From Leptoclinus maculatus (lineage: Eukaryota; Chordata; Actinopteri; Perciformes; Stichaeidae), in NCBI GenBank assembly GCA_032191485.1, contig JAVDOI010000010.1:1192501-1256500 (forward strand): a DNA stretch of 64,000 nt. The letters run 5' to 3'. Below the pieces are notes generated by a model. That model saw nothing but the letters and a program-made list of their open reading frames with translations, made no database searches and was not told where the DNA came from. Shown here piece after piece: positions 34,101 to 46,266 of this stretch (position 1 is the stretch's first letter; each line of letters starts with the position of its first letter). A program made the translations under genes and the position numbers.

Positions 34101-34895
34101 CCAGGAGTGAACGCTGCAGTGTGTGTGAGCTAACGTCATTGTGCGCGTTTATACCCCCCCCCCCTTAGGCCATCTTCTTTTCTCTCTTTCTGGTTGTCCT
34201 CCGGTGATAACGGCCCCGTTTACAATGAGTCCCTCTTAACATCGACACAGTACACTCTTTTATGCGTGTGCCTATCTAAGGGGCTTGCCCAATTTTGCAA
34301 AAGAGCAAATGTGCAATGAGTAACAGAACACACACAGCTGATGGGCAGAAAGCAAAAGTCGGAGAGAAGTTTATGAAGCGTGTCCGGGCTGTTGCTTGGA
34401 CACATGTGGAGTTGTTTTTTAGGGCGCCATGCTTGAAATATTCCACATATTGCACATACTGGTCGGTGAGTACGATCGCATGCAAAGGTTGCCCAGAGGC
34501 AGGAAAACACACGTGTTCAGAGTCGGACCAAAGACACAAATGTGGACGATGATATGATGTTATCATTTTTCACATAATGTGTGTTTTGCATGCATGCGTA
34601 TATATGCTACTGTATGTGCTTTGAGTAATAGATATCAAATGTCCATGTGACCACACAACCTGTCTGCAGTGACTTTAACCGTATGCATGTTTTTTCTCTT
34701 CCCGCTATGGTTCTCCTTCTTCCCTTTTAGATGTCTCCTCCACACATGAACTCCTGCACTCCATCCACCACACAGATATCACGCCTTCTTTATTATTTCT
34801 TCTTTACTCAAAGAAGAAAGATTCATGTCTGTCCATGTTGCTCTCCTCTCCTCCCATTCCCCGGAAAGTCGCAGTATTTATTCGACATGTGGCCT

Positions 34896-34897
<2 letters not shown>

Positions 34898-34947
<50 letters not shown>
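34898..34947 (+). repeat. (CA)n microsatellite
   Basis: About 50 bp of perfect CA repeat. Confidence 0.95.
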
Positions 34948-34949
<2 letters not shown>

Positions 34950-35335
34950 AGCACCACAAGCGCTTGAATCGATTAAAGACACACTTTCAACTTGGACGTG
35001 GGTGAGGATCGGCAACAAAGCCGCGCTCCTCTAGTGAAAGATAACAATGTAGTCTCGTCCAGTGGGGGAAGAAAAGCGGCGGAACAGTAATTTTGCTTCA
35101 GTGTCAACGTCTTCTAAATATGAGATTCAAAGGGTTCACTACGGGGGGAATGTGACTTTTCCTAATTCAATTTCTCCCTCCATCTCCAAAAACCCTCACA
35201 GCGATTAAACCGGTTGAAAAATAATTATTAGGCCTACACTATTCATCCCCCTGGCAGTGAAACTTTACGCATGATAGTCTTCACATGGTGTGAGCAGTGA
35301 GAGAGCGGCTTAGTGCATGGAATACGACACAAAGG

Positions 35336-35337
<2 letters not shown>

Positions 35338-35382
<45 letters not shown>
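35338..35382 (+). repeat. (CT)n microsatellite
   Basis: About 45 bp of perfect CT repeat. Confidence 0.95.
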
Positions 35383-35385
<3 letters not shown>

Positions 35386-36017
35386 AGTTTCTCACACAGT
35401 CATCACCTACCTCTGCAGAAACAAAAAAACACAACATGTGCTAGTTTTTCCACACAAACGGCACATCTTTCTCTTTCAAATATGGTGTTTTGAAGATGGT
35501 AAAAACCAAACAACACGTGTGCATAATATACATATGTGTGTATTGATTGCACTGTTCTGGTTCCAAGTTCCAAGACTGTGACAAACCCAGATGGGCTAAA
35601 GAGACTAAAGGAATACAAACCGAATGTTTTTTACTCTTGAGGGACTTTAATACCCTCAATGCATCAAGTATCCGTGACATCCTTCTGATACTGATTTGCT
35701 TGCGCAAAAGCAGCTGCATCTCAGTTGTTTCAAAAGAATTCCTTCCTTGACAAAGTGTGGTTCTCTTTTTCTACTTCTCCTCCTTTGGGATTGTTTTAAT
35801 TTGAAGTGGAGAAATTAGTACTGGAAGATTGCTTTTATCTCTGTCGATCTAATCAGATTTGTATGACCCACATTGTATTTCGATATGTTAAGCGTAAGGC
35901 AACGACAGGGAACATTTGGGAATGGGGGTGTGTGTACTGGACAGGCTGACTATGATTACAAGTGTAATGTGTTTCAGCTGATGTGGGAATAAGCTGAGTT
36001 GTTTTGCCAACAGGTTT

Positions 36018-36560
36018 TCATTGAGCATGTATATCTCAACAACTATTGGATGACCTTAGTGATCCACTTTATCATCATCTAGTGCAGCCAGCGGGTCAAA
36101 GTTTTCACTAATCTGGTGGATGTACTGGCATCTTGTGCAGACATTCATGGTCCACAGAGGATGAAGCCCAATGACGTCCATCCCCTCATTTCCCCTCTAT
36201 TTCCACCATGAGGCTTTGTGGTTTTAAGTGAAATATCTCAACAACTATTAGATGGAATGCCGTTTTGCATACGTATTCATTCTCTTAACTTTTCATCTCG
36301 TGTCAACATCAGCTCAAAATGTCCCTTTGTTCAACACTCCAAATATCTGTAAAACTAATGACATTCCCAACTCAGCGCGACTGTGTTTACTGCTAATGAG
36401 AAAAGGTTGGCATACTAACCGGCAAGATGGTGAACACGGCCAACATTATACCTGCCAAACTTCAGCATGTTAGCACTGGTCGTGGTGAGCATGTTAGCAT
36501 GCCTGTGTTAGCGTGCCTGTGTTAGCATGCCTGTGTTAGCATTCAGCTTCAAGCTCAGCT
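36018..36560 (+). mobile_element. Teleost 'tatctcaacaactattggat' repeat
   Basis: Contains the hallmark 'tatctcaacaactattggat', 'aaaactaatgacattcccaa', 'gatggtgaacacggccaaca' and 'acttcagcatgttagcactg' in the usual order of this abundant fish repeat. Near its end a 14-bp unit GCATGCCTGTGTTA is repeated three times in tandem (36497-36538; the middle copy has one change). Confidence 0.6.
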
Positions 36561-37489
36561 GTAACTGCTGTAACACGTCTAAAGCATTTGCTTTTATCGA
36601 ATTATTACACGCACTTAAGGCTGCTCACGCGTAGCTGACCGGTTCTTTTTCTTCTAATTCCCAACTATCTGTGCTCGTCTTATGAGAGAAAGTTCCGTGT
36701 CATTCTGATTGTAACGGGCTGGGAGGATCAGGAGAGAGCGATGGACAAGAGCGAGAGAAAGACAAACACACTGTAAGTACGTTAACACTGGAATGGGGTC
36801 CTAATACCAAGATTGATGACGCACGTCTCCCATTACAGCTCGAGTAAACCTGGTTGTGCTTTTGTGTGCGTGTGTGTGTGTGTGTAAATTAGTACCTGGA
36901 TGAGAATGGTAAAACCGTGTGTACTACATACATGTGCACTGCACATCTGCAGGACTACTGAGAGAATGAGAGACGCAGCAGCGAGTATTCATCAATAGTT
37001 TACCTAAGCCTAGAGGGCCTCTTCTCGTCACTCAATGAAGTTTCGTAACCTCTCGTTGTCTTTCCTGGACATTGCCGCCATCAGCACTTTTGTTCATTTT
37101 TGTCAAGTGAGGTTTATAACCAACAGTTGTGGACATGCTCACGCATTACATATAACTCAGGGTTCATACACCTACATGTGAAAGTATAAATTAGATCATT
37201 TCCAAGTTAAGCAAAAAAAACTGCTAAATGTAGTTGTTTCTTTGAATATATTTCATTTAAAATTGTAACCCCTCTAAGAATAATAGTAATTAAAAGCTGC
37301 TGTAATCAATATTTTTATGGAAATAATGGATCAAATGATCCCCTCGGCTCTACAGAGCTTTTTACCATCTTTCATCTCATTGTACTCAACAGTTATTGAT
37401 TTAGTCCTTCCGCTGTCATCTGTGTTGCAGCAAGCAGCTGTTTTCAGGAAACTAAAAGTTTGTCTGCTAGCTACCCCCAGCACCACATT

Positions 37490-37660
37490 TGCTCACAGAC
37501 ACAGTTAGCGTTTAGCTGGTGGACATAGTGGAGCCCCAGGAATTGGTGGAGACCAAAAACAGAGCAAAATGGAGGGTGAATATTGGACTTACATTCCTCC
37601 GGTGGACGGGAACACAACTCCAAATGAATGCTAATCTTGCCCCAGGTCTGCCTGATGCTA
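37490..37660 (+). mobile_element. Teleost MITE-like repeat, copy 1
   Basis: Contains 'ctggtggacatagtggagcc', 'ggaattggtggagaccaaaa' and 'gtgaatattggacttacatt', an abundant fish repeat. A diverged relative with 'ctcaggagttggtggcgacc' and 'gggacttacattcatcaggt' is at 60520-60720. Confidence 0.5.
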
Positions 37661-38525
37661 AATGGACGAAAGTTTGCAAACACATTCACCAAAACTCCCC
37701 TCAAAAAGACCAAATCAAGCAATTTAAATTTAGAGGGTGAATTGAGTGTTCTTTTAGGAAACCTGTCAAACACGCACACGCACAACATCACAAAAAGACA
37801 CGAAAGGGGTTCTCTGTTAACCTAATGAAAGAAATAGTCCTTTCATTTGTCTCTAGAAGCCAACTAAAATGTCAACCTATCACACACAACACGCATGACA
37901 GCAACGTCTTGCACTTGGCCCTGTGTAAGAGCAGAAGTCAAATAAGTTCAACAAGGACATATTTGTGTGACTTTAATTGGTGTTGCAACTTTATTGGAAA
38001 ATAGTTTTAATCAATTCTGTGGCTTCTAAAAGTTTGTGTTTCTGCGTGTCTGAATGAATGGATGTTTCTTTTTAGAGCTGTGCAGTTCTGAAGATCAGTC
38101 CTTAATGCTCCTTATTGATCAGCACCAGATCGGATCTTTCCTTTTACTGTCACATTATCAGTAATGTTTTTCAGTCTCATGGAGTAAGTAGGTTATCTGG
38201 GGTGTGATCAGGAGACGGTTTGCCGAGATCCAATTTTGGCATGTTCTTTGAAATGTGAGTTTCCTGCCACACAGCCAGCGATTGTGTCAGACTGCACCTG
38301 TGGAGCGGAGTGTATGTCTTCTTCAGAGAGAGATAAGAAGAAGAAGAGAGTTGTGACGGGCTTCTCACCTCTGACAGTCTGCAGCAACAGTGGTACGATT
38401 GTTCCCTCAGCAGATTACTGCGTGATGTGAAGCCTTGTGCCTTCACAAGACATGTGACTCTTATTTGGTTAAGATAGGAGAGGAGAAGAGTTATACTGTG
38501 TCAAGCTCTCTCCTTCAATGTGGAC

Positions 38526-38528
<3 letters not shown>

Positions 38529-38562
<34 letters not shown>
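38529..38562 (+). repeat. (GT)n microsatellite
   Basis: About 34 bp of perfect GT repeat. Confidence 0.95.
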
Positions 38563-38563
<1 letters not shown>

Positions 38564-38646
38564 TCTGTATTATTGATCTATGAACCCCTACAGTGCTTGG
38601 CGTACTTGGCTAATTTGCCACGGTGGGGTTGAACTCGTGTTCAAAC

Positions 38647-39310
38647 AGTGGTGGGCCGTCAGGGCCTGCAAAGCCTTCTCTGCTGGCCTAAACAGAATCA
38701 CAAAGTTATAGCTATTTTATAATTTCATATTTTTTCTTAAATACACTACATGTATTATAATTTATAAAAATATTTTTCCCATTATCTTGTTTTCTCATTG
38801 CACAGCTACTGTCTTCCTCAGTTGCTCTGCTTCCAGTGCAGCTTGTTTTAAGTAGAGCTTTTATCCAATCAGATTTCACCTCTGTGTCTCTCGGTAAGAA
38901 GAGAGGCCTGAGGCCTGCAGACTCACAAGTGAATCCATGTGCAGTTTAAGTGAATGGGGACGATATTGTTGATTGTCATAGTGTTCAACCAATCAGATCT
39001 TTAGTTTGACATGTTGGGCGTATTCTTTGACGTGTCAGAGCCTGCTAGCTGGCCTACAAGTACGTGATTGGTCAGTGGGCTAGCGTGACATGTTGGGCGT
39101 GACAATCCCAATATCTGCTGCCTCTGTCGAGCGGACATTTTCAGCCCTCAAACGCATTAAAACATATTCAAGAAATACAACTGGGGAGGCTTGACTGTCT
39201 TCACTGGAACTAAAACGCACGGATGTACTGAACAACCGTGAGATTAAACTCTTTATTAACAAAGAAAGGAGGATGGAGTTTGTCTTTAAATAGTGAACAG
39301 CAGCTCTGGT
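38647..39310 (+). mobile_element. hAT transposon remnant (ZMYM1-like), internally deleted
   Basis: Starts CAGTGGTGGGCCGTCAGGG, a typical hAT end. After a deleted interior, 39104-39292 encodes TIPISAASVERTFSALKRIK, the hAT C-terminal dimerisation motif, and ends with NKERRMEFVFK and a stop. One in-frame TGA lies where the family usually has Arg (CGA), consistent with CpG decay. Dead element; the right terminus was not located. Confidence 0.65.
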
Positions 39311-39534
39311 AAGTTAAATACATTTATTTAAACTAATATTCTTATTCATCTATACAATTCTATCTTTATATTTATTTTATAGTATTACATTTTTGCATTT
39401 TTACACACTTAATCAGATACCATATTTTTTTGTTGTATATTGTAGTAAACATAATTTACATATTTGTACATACTTAATTATGTTTTATGTATTTTTTCAA
39501 ATAATTTCTCCATGTTATATTTTTCTATTCTCGA

Positions 39535-39598
39535 ATTGGGAGCAGTAATGTAATCCAATTTCCCTCTGGGAATCAATAAAGTATTTCTGATTCTGATA
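39535..39598 (+). repeat. LINE-type 3' tail ending in 'gattctgat'
   Basis: Contains 'atttccctctgggaatcaat' and 'aaagtatttctgattctgat', the widespread tail of Rex1/Babar-like and related teleost retroposons. Confidence 0.6.
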
Positions 39599-41119
39599 TA
39601 TATTCATAATATCCTTGCCGGTGAGAGTGAAGTTTGTCCCAAAGCTTGCCGCTGTATTTATACACTAAACCTTAAAGAGGTGCTTCATTCCGCTGTGAGT
39701 GGGACTACGAATGAAGTTCACTCTGTCAGGGAGTGGGAGGGTGTAGGGCTCGGATTTGAATTGGGCCACTGTGATAGATTTGTCTCACCCTGATGACATC
39801 ACTGCTACATTATTGGGCTTTCTTTCTCAGACTTGACGAAGCTCCTTTAGCAGTTTTCAAACGTTCTCATAGCCCGAGTTGTCCTCCTCGGGTAAACTGA
39901 CCGTAACAAGTAAAATTCCTCTTTCCTTCTCATGCCATCTTGCTTAATACCGTATCATTAGTTTAGAGCTTAATGCGCCAACACATAACCCAAACGCACC
40001 ATCTTAATATAGAAACATATTTGCGTTTCACTGTTAGGATCTACTTGAGAGTCAGAATCCGTTTTTAGTTTGAGTGACTGAGAGTAAATATTGCTCTTTC
40101 CACTGTTACCTAGTTCTTAGACTGCTCAAGTCAAAACATTGTCTGGGCCAATAACCCTTTGTCTCGAGTCCTTGGCACAGCGGTTGACAACCGCTGTCTT
40201 AGAGGCTTCATATGGATGCTAATTGGAGCGCAGCAGAGAGTCGGGACATGTGTTGCATCCTCTCCTCTCTCCCACTGATCCCTTCTCTTCTCGTCATCAT
40301 CTATTCTCTTTCTTCAGGCACTCAACCCCAGCTCCACTAAGGTTTTCTCCACGTCTCCCACGTTGACTCCATCGAAGCTCTCATTCCATCTGTTCATTTT
40401 TATCCTCACTGCCCACCTCAAGTCTTTCACCCCATCTCCCTCTGTAAATAATAATAAATAAATAAATAAATAGAAGTGGAGAACAGCAGCTCCGGTGTCA
40501 GTGAGCATAACGCCACCGACACACATCAGAGGCCCCTGTGTGCACATGTGTTTGTGTGGATAGTGCATGCTGTGCCCGCGGGCAGGGAATTTAAAATCAG
40601 GCGTCCAAGGAAAATGATACCGCTGAATATTTGAATATTTATCCCTTATCGGAAGCTGGGATATTAATGAGGGTAGCTGTGACTGAGCGGGTTATGGGGA
40701 GAGAGACAGTCTGGCCGTTGGTGACAGGCAGACAGACGGTGGGCTTTACTCCTCTGTTTTGATGTCTTAGCAGAAAGCACATGAGCTCTGCCTAGTGTTT
40801 ATCCTCTGGAATTACATAAGATTGAACACGTCGAACAAGGAATTGGCGATGTTATGTTATGACGGCAGTATTCCCTGCTCATCTGCAAGTCTCGTGTTTT
40901 TTTCTAACTTTTTGGATACAGTCTCCAGAAATAAGGAGGATAACCCAAATACAAGAAAGAAACACCTGCTGTATACATTCTTTTTTTTTTTGGAAAAAAA
41001 CGCCACAAAATACGCTGACGTTACTGCTAACCACCAGAGACGCACTATGAAGTGTAAAAGGACATGTTTATGTATGCTTATTCACAGGGTTAGATCAGAG
41101 GACTGACACCACTCTCGTG

Positions 41120-41450
41120 TCTGATATCAGTTGAACATGAAGCTACAGCCAGGCTACGGTTAGCTAAACTCAGCTTAGCTTAGTAAAATCACAACTTGTC
41201 GTTTTTAGTTTTTGTACAGATTAAACAAGGTGTAATGTGTAAGTTAAGGAGCTTTAAAGGTGCTGGGTTGTGGATTTTTAATACGCCTTGAACAGAGCCA
41301 GGTTAACTGTTTCTTCCCGTTTCCAGTCTTTAAGCTAAGCTAAGCTAACCGTTGCCATGCTGCAGCTTAACGGACAGACATGAGAGTGGTGTCAATCATC
41401 TAACTCCAGTCAAGATATTAATGTATTTTATTTGAATAAGGAAATAAGCA
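41120..41450. mobile_element. MITE fragment, 'gttagcttagc' family
   Basis: Contains 'aaactcagcttagcttagta', 'cagagccaggttaactgttt', 'taagctaagctaagctaacc' and 'cggacagacatgagagtggt', all hallmarks of the family at 19186-19800. Confidence 0.6.
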
Positions 41451-42039
41451 TAAGCACCAAAAAGCACTAAAAGGTCACTTAAACTATACAGATGTCACAG
41501 GAACATTATAGTTCCTTCAGCTTTGACACAACTTAACTTTCCCCGACTCTTGGAGTCACAGAGTCAAAGAAGCACAACGCGTGGCACAAATCTCCCCTCC
41601 CTTTATCTCCTTTAACATTCACTCCGTTGGCCTGTTCCCGTCTTAATGGAACAATGTGGCCGCATTACCAGCGGCTCATCCTTGTGATCCTGTCTCCCCG
41701 GGGTCCCGGTCCCCCTTCCAGTGGTGTGTAAATGTAGGTCGACTGCGCTGTGATTTGGCGGGCCTGTGGTTTGTTTGGATGAGTTCTACTGTTTTGTTCT
41801 AACAGACAAGAACGACAGGCACCTTTCTCAAATTGTAACGGGGACTCATGAAGCGTGTTCTCATCCAACTGTCTTCATGCACATTTGCAGTTGGTCAACA
41901 CCGGAAATTGGAAGGAAATTAAAATGTGCATTTTGTGCGGTTAACATTTTGTGCTACATTTGGATGGACACTTAACATTTGTGTCTCTGTGGTTTCTCAA
42001 CAGGGATATTTGACCTAGATGTTTGGAGTTTGAGCTAGA

Positions 42040-42150
42040 TGAGGAGATTGATATCACTCTCGTATGCTAAGCTACGGCTGGCGGATGGTTAGCTTAGCTT
42101 AGCATTAAGACTGGAAACATGGGGACACAGCTAGCCTGGTACTCTCCAAT
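42040..42150. mobile_element. Short MITE fragment, 'gttagcttagc' family
   Basis: Contains 'ggatggttagcttagcttag' and 'acacagctagcctggtactc'; only one end of the element is left. Confidence 0.5.
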
Positions 42151-44779
42151 AATTAGAAGAAATTATCTCCTAGCCATCCATACACTGTTCCTTAATATTC
42201 CTGCAGGGACTTAACTGTCATATTTGTCTCTTTCTAAGATCTACTAAAGAATTACATCGGATGTTTCTCCAGGGAAAAGAGTTCCGAAAGCATCATTTGA
42301 CATTTTTGCAGGATCTATTGCCTCCCCTTGTTTGAAATCCTCACTTTGTCAGCGTGTTGTTCACAGACCAGAGCGTAGCTGTACAATTTATCACAATGTT
42401 CTCTACAGGCACAATTTCAAATTGCAGAAGGCTGCACTTTTTTCTCTCCGGGAGAACGATTTTTCCGACAGCTTCCTAAAGCAAGGTATCTTGATGTTAT
42501 GCAGAATCTGTGGCCTGTAAACAATGTCTTTTCCCCCCCAAGGGAAAATCATTCAAACTAAGCACCCGGGCTGCACATCTTTCAAAAGCTGAGAAAGAAA
42601 AAAAACCGGTTCTGTTGCACCCCAGCCCGTATCTCAGTCTGCAATATTGAGCAAAAAGAAACAGCAATAGGCCTGTGATTTCTTTTGTTTCTTTGTCAGC
42701 CCAGAAGCAACACGCTCCGTGTTCCAAAATATATCAACAGACTACGATAGATTTGTCTCGTCTGCACTTCCACTCGCTCGGCCATTCATCCGTCCATTTA
42801 TTCACCCGTGTGTTACGGCGAGCAGCGTTCTCATCTGAGGAGAGCAAAACAGGAGGGAGGGAAAAAGGGGGCAGTGTGTTTGGAGCAGAGCAGAGCCTTA
42901 TTCCTCCGACACAAAAGCTCACTCTGATCCCTGGAACACAATGGAGCCAGCCCCCCCCCCCTGCACCCTTGGGCCAGGCAGCGAATAATGCCCATAATGC
43001 AGCATGTCTGTTACTGCCGGAATCCCCCGTGGCCATTCTTGCCCAGCTTGTAGAGGACTGTGCCAGAGACCCGATGCCAGGCAGCAGCCTGTAATGCCAA
43101 CTTATAGATGCCATATCCTGGCACGCGCCGCCCATTATTCTTATTCTCTCATTCAGCTCGCCTTATGGACAGCAAGAGGCCTTTTTTTGTCCCTGGAATT
43201 GGCATAGCTGGTCCGTGCCCTTCAGGTCCTTCGTGAATATACTGTACACAAGTGTTTAAACCAGCATACAGACCCTCGTCTCCTCCATCGCGCTCCGTGG
43301 CCTTGTTTAGAACAGAGTTACTCAACGCAGCCATGCTTGTCACACCAACACTAACGTGGCAGTGCAGCTCATGGAGGCTTAGATGAGGCAGATACAACAA
43401 TAACTGCTCTCACACAAGTAATAAGTCCCATGGGGATGCTCCCTAAATAAAAAAACATGGCGTGCACACACACACACACACACACAGAGACTGCAGGTTC
43501 ACTGCAACATTTCATACTGCACTCCCCCGAGCTCCCGTCATCTCCTCAAAAACAGCTCTGATGGGAAGAAAACTGGGAATTTACCCGCAGAAATAAAACA
43601 ATTACATCTTTGATTCCCCTGAATAATTCACAAGTCCCTGTTTGCGGGATGCTACATGAACACGCGTGTGTTAGGAAGACACTGGGCACTCCCTTAAGAA
43701 ACAACTCGGCTGTTCTAGATTTGTGGCCTCAAAGTTGAGGGGTTGGGAATTTAAGAAGTCTGATAAACAGCTTTTGGTTTCAAGGGAGTGGAGTTGTGGC
43801 GGGCCAGTGCAAAGCTCCACAGCGCCACACTGTGGTGAAAACAAAGCAAAAACATACAGAGTTTCTCTCTTTTATTTCAAATATACAGGGCAACAGCAGC
43901 CTTGACGCCTAAAGTAAAACGACACATCGGCAGCTCATGCACGACAGCCAGCAATGCGTTCATCCTTTACGACAAAAGCTCACAGCGTGTAAAAGCACAA
44001 TATGAAAATATACTTGGAGTTAAATGTGGATCGTGTGCAGTGGTTTAGGTGCTTTTTGGCAACAAACGTCGTCAAATGATGCCCGTTGGATACATTGACG
44101 TGTCTCGGTGGTCGTAAAGCAGCGTGGGATATCGTATGAAGACTTACATAATGTGTTTTATGTTACTGCAACACATAATAACAAGAACCCAGGGAGTCCT
44201 CCCCCAGTTATATTTACTGTCTGCACTCGCTGGCATGACGGACAACTAGTCTCGCCACATATGGTCATGGGATGTGTGTGTGTGTGTGTGTCCAGTCTGA
44301 GCACCCACACATGGGTCATCAGGCTGTTTATATGACTGTTATTTATTACAGTACACTGTGATGTATTCTTGGCTCTGAACTCTGCAAGTACTCCAGGGAG
44401 ACTCTTCGAATAATAAAAAAAATTGCCATGCATCCAACTAAATATAGAAAAAATTAAAAAGAACCACCACGTCCTGATCCAAGTGTGTTGACTCGCGCAC
44501 ACAAACATTTTGCTTTTCAAAAAGGGAATGATTGTCAGCTGCTATCCGACATTCTCGGTCCTTATGCAAACTCAGGCGACCGGTATCACAAACTTAAAGG
44601 CACTTATAAGTGCACGCCGCCCCTCATACACGGGTCTGCATCAACCCCCTTCCCCCTTGTTCGGTGGTTCCATCTAGGATCCATCAACCTCCAGCCTTTC
44701 CAGATTTTGGTCCTCTCAGCTCGTCCCCGAGCGTGACCGAGTACTCTTCTCTTTTTTTCCCGCCGTCTCGTTCCGTCTG

Positions 44780-46231
44780 TCACACGTTGATCTTCTTCAG
44801 CTGTTCGTATGTGAGGAAGAACTGGATTCAGAGTGAAGGGCCATAGGCGAGAGGAAAAAAGTGAACATTGTTGTTGAGCGTGGGAGGCTCACTGAGGAAA
44901 TGTGGCTGTTTCTGTACTTCAGCTCAAAGCCTCCCTTGTTACCTCAGACTACTGGGCTGTAACAAGTCAATAATCTCATTACATCTTTCAGGCCTGGTTG
45001 GAGCACGATGACGACCTGACACAACTTTCCCCTGCAACTCTTTGGCCTTTCCAGACAGACTTAAATAGAGTTCACCCTCCACTCTTCCCCCCCCCCCTCC
45101 CTTGTTTCTTCCCGTTACCCCTTATTGAGGGGCACCCTTAGGTCCTCCCTAACCAGAGGCAGCGGAGCACTGAGGCAGTAGTTACACAAACTTATATAAA
45201 AGAGTTTAGCTAGCATTGAGGCTGAGCTTTAATCCACTAGAAAGCATGGCTTGTGATGCCACACGTCACAGAATTTACAACTTTTCCCCCGCTGATTTCT
45301 CCAGCTCAAAAGATATTGCGTCACGCAGGATATATGTAAACAGAGCGGCGGCGCTAATGAGATGGTTAAAGGATACAATGATGTTCCACGGTCCCAGGCG
45401 GAGCCAGTTGGGAAAGAAACCCTTGTAGAGGGCCATGAAGCCCTCAGAGCGCCACGTCTGAAGAGAAAACAAACGTGTTAAAAACACACTTTATCTCATT
45501 ATCCTCTGATAATCGTTCTTACGTCCTCTTTGGGATTAGGAAATCAGTCATATTAAGGTCTGATCTAGATATTCAACATTACCACATTATATTAAATATT
45601 CCTTCGGGAGGCCAGAAGTCTAAAAATCAAATAACTTTAAATGTCAAACATTTGTCATTTACACATGAAAGTCATGAAGGCTTTAAGGTGTAGGAGTGAC
45701 AAGAGACCAATAAAACAAACTCAGAGCAGCACAGGGAGAGATATCCAGACTTTTAGTCCCTAGTGTGGGCCAAGCTTCAAAACACTGGATCCTACATTTC
45801 CCAGAATGCAACCACACTATCTTCTTTTTTTTTTTTGTCCCAGCCTGCGTATCACAAATCTTTTTCCTCAGACTTCAAAAGCTCCCTGCAGAGCCACAGA
45901 AGACATTACACAACAGGCTGAACCGTGCTGCCCATAACAAGTCGACATATCAGCGGAAATGTATTCCTCTGCGAACACAATCTGAACAGGAACAAGTGCA
46001 ACGTGACTGACCTGCAGTATGCAGTCCAGTGTTCCCTGGTACAGAGAGACTCCTTTCTGGTTCATCATGCGTGTCCGGACCACGTCCACTGGGTTGGAGG
46101 CCAAAGCCCCCGCCAGACCACACGCAAAGCTGGACCTGTGGGACGACAAGACGCAGGTTTGAAGGATTATCTGCGAGTGCTTTCATTTTGTACCTTCATT
46201 AAATATTTAGTGCTAATCAGTCATTGCTGTG

Positions 46232-46266
<35 letters not shown>

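Larger units (their letters stand above)
31161..36017. other. Gene desert
   Basis: No exon recognised. Holds a C run (32379-32392), (CA)n at 34898-34947 and (CT)n at 35338-35382; the ORFs are short and of low complexity. Some sections (33000-33700) are very A/T-rich. Confidence 0.45.
39600..44779. other. Intergenic interval and probable slc25a30 3' UTR
   Basis: Two partial copies of the 'gttagcttagc' MITE family (41120-41450 and 42040-42150) and (CA)n at 43466-43487. The segment next to 44780 is presumably the slc25a30 3' UTR. A minus-strand ORF at 40314-40440 looks protein-like behind an acceptor-like sequence but matches nothing I know. No other gene is seen. Confidence 0.45.
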
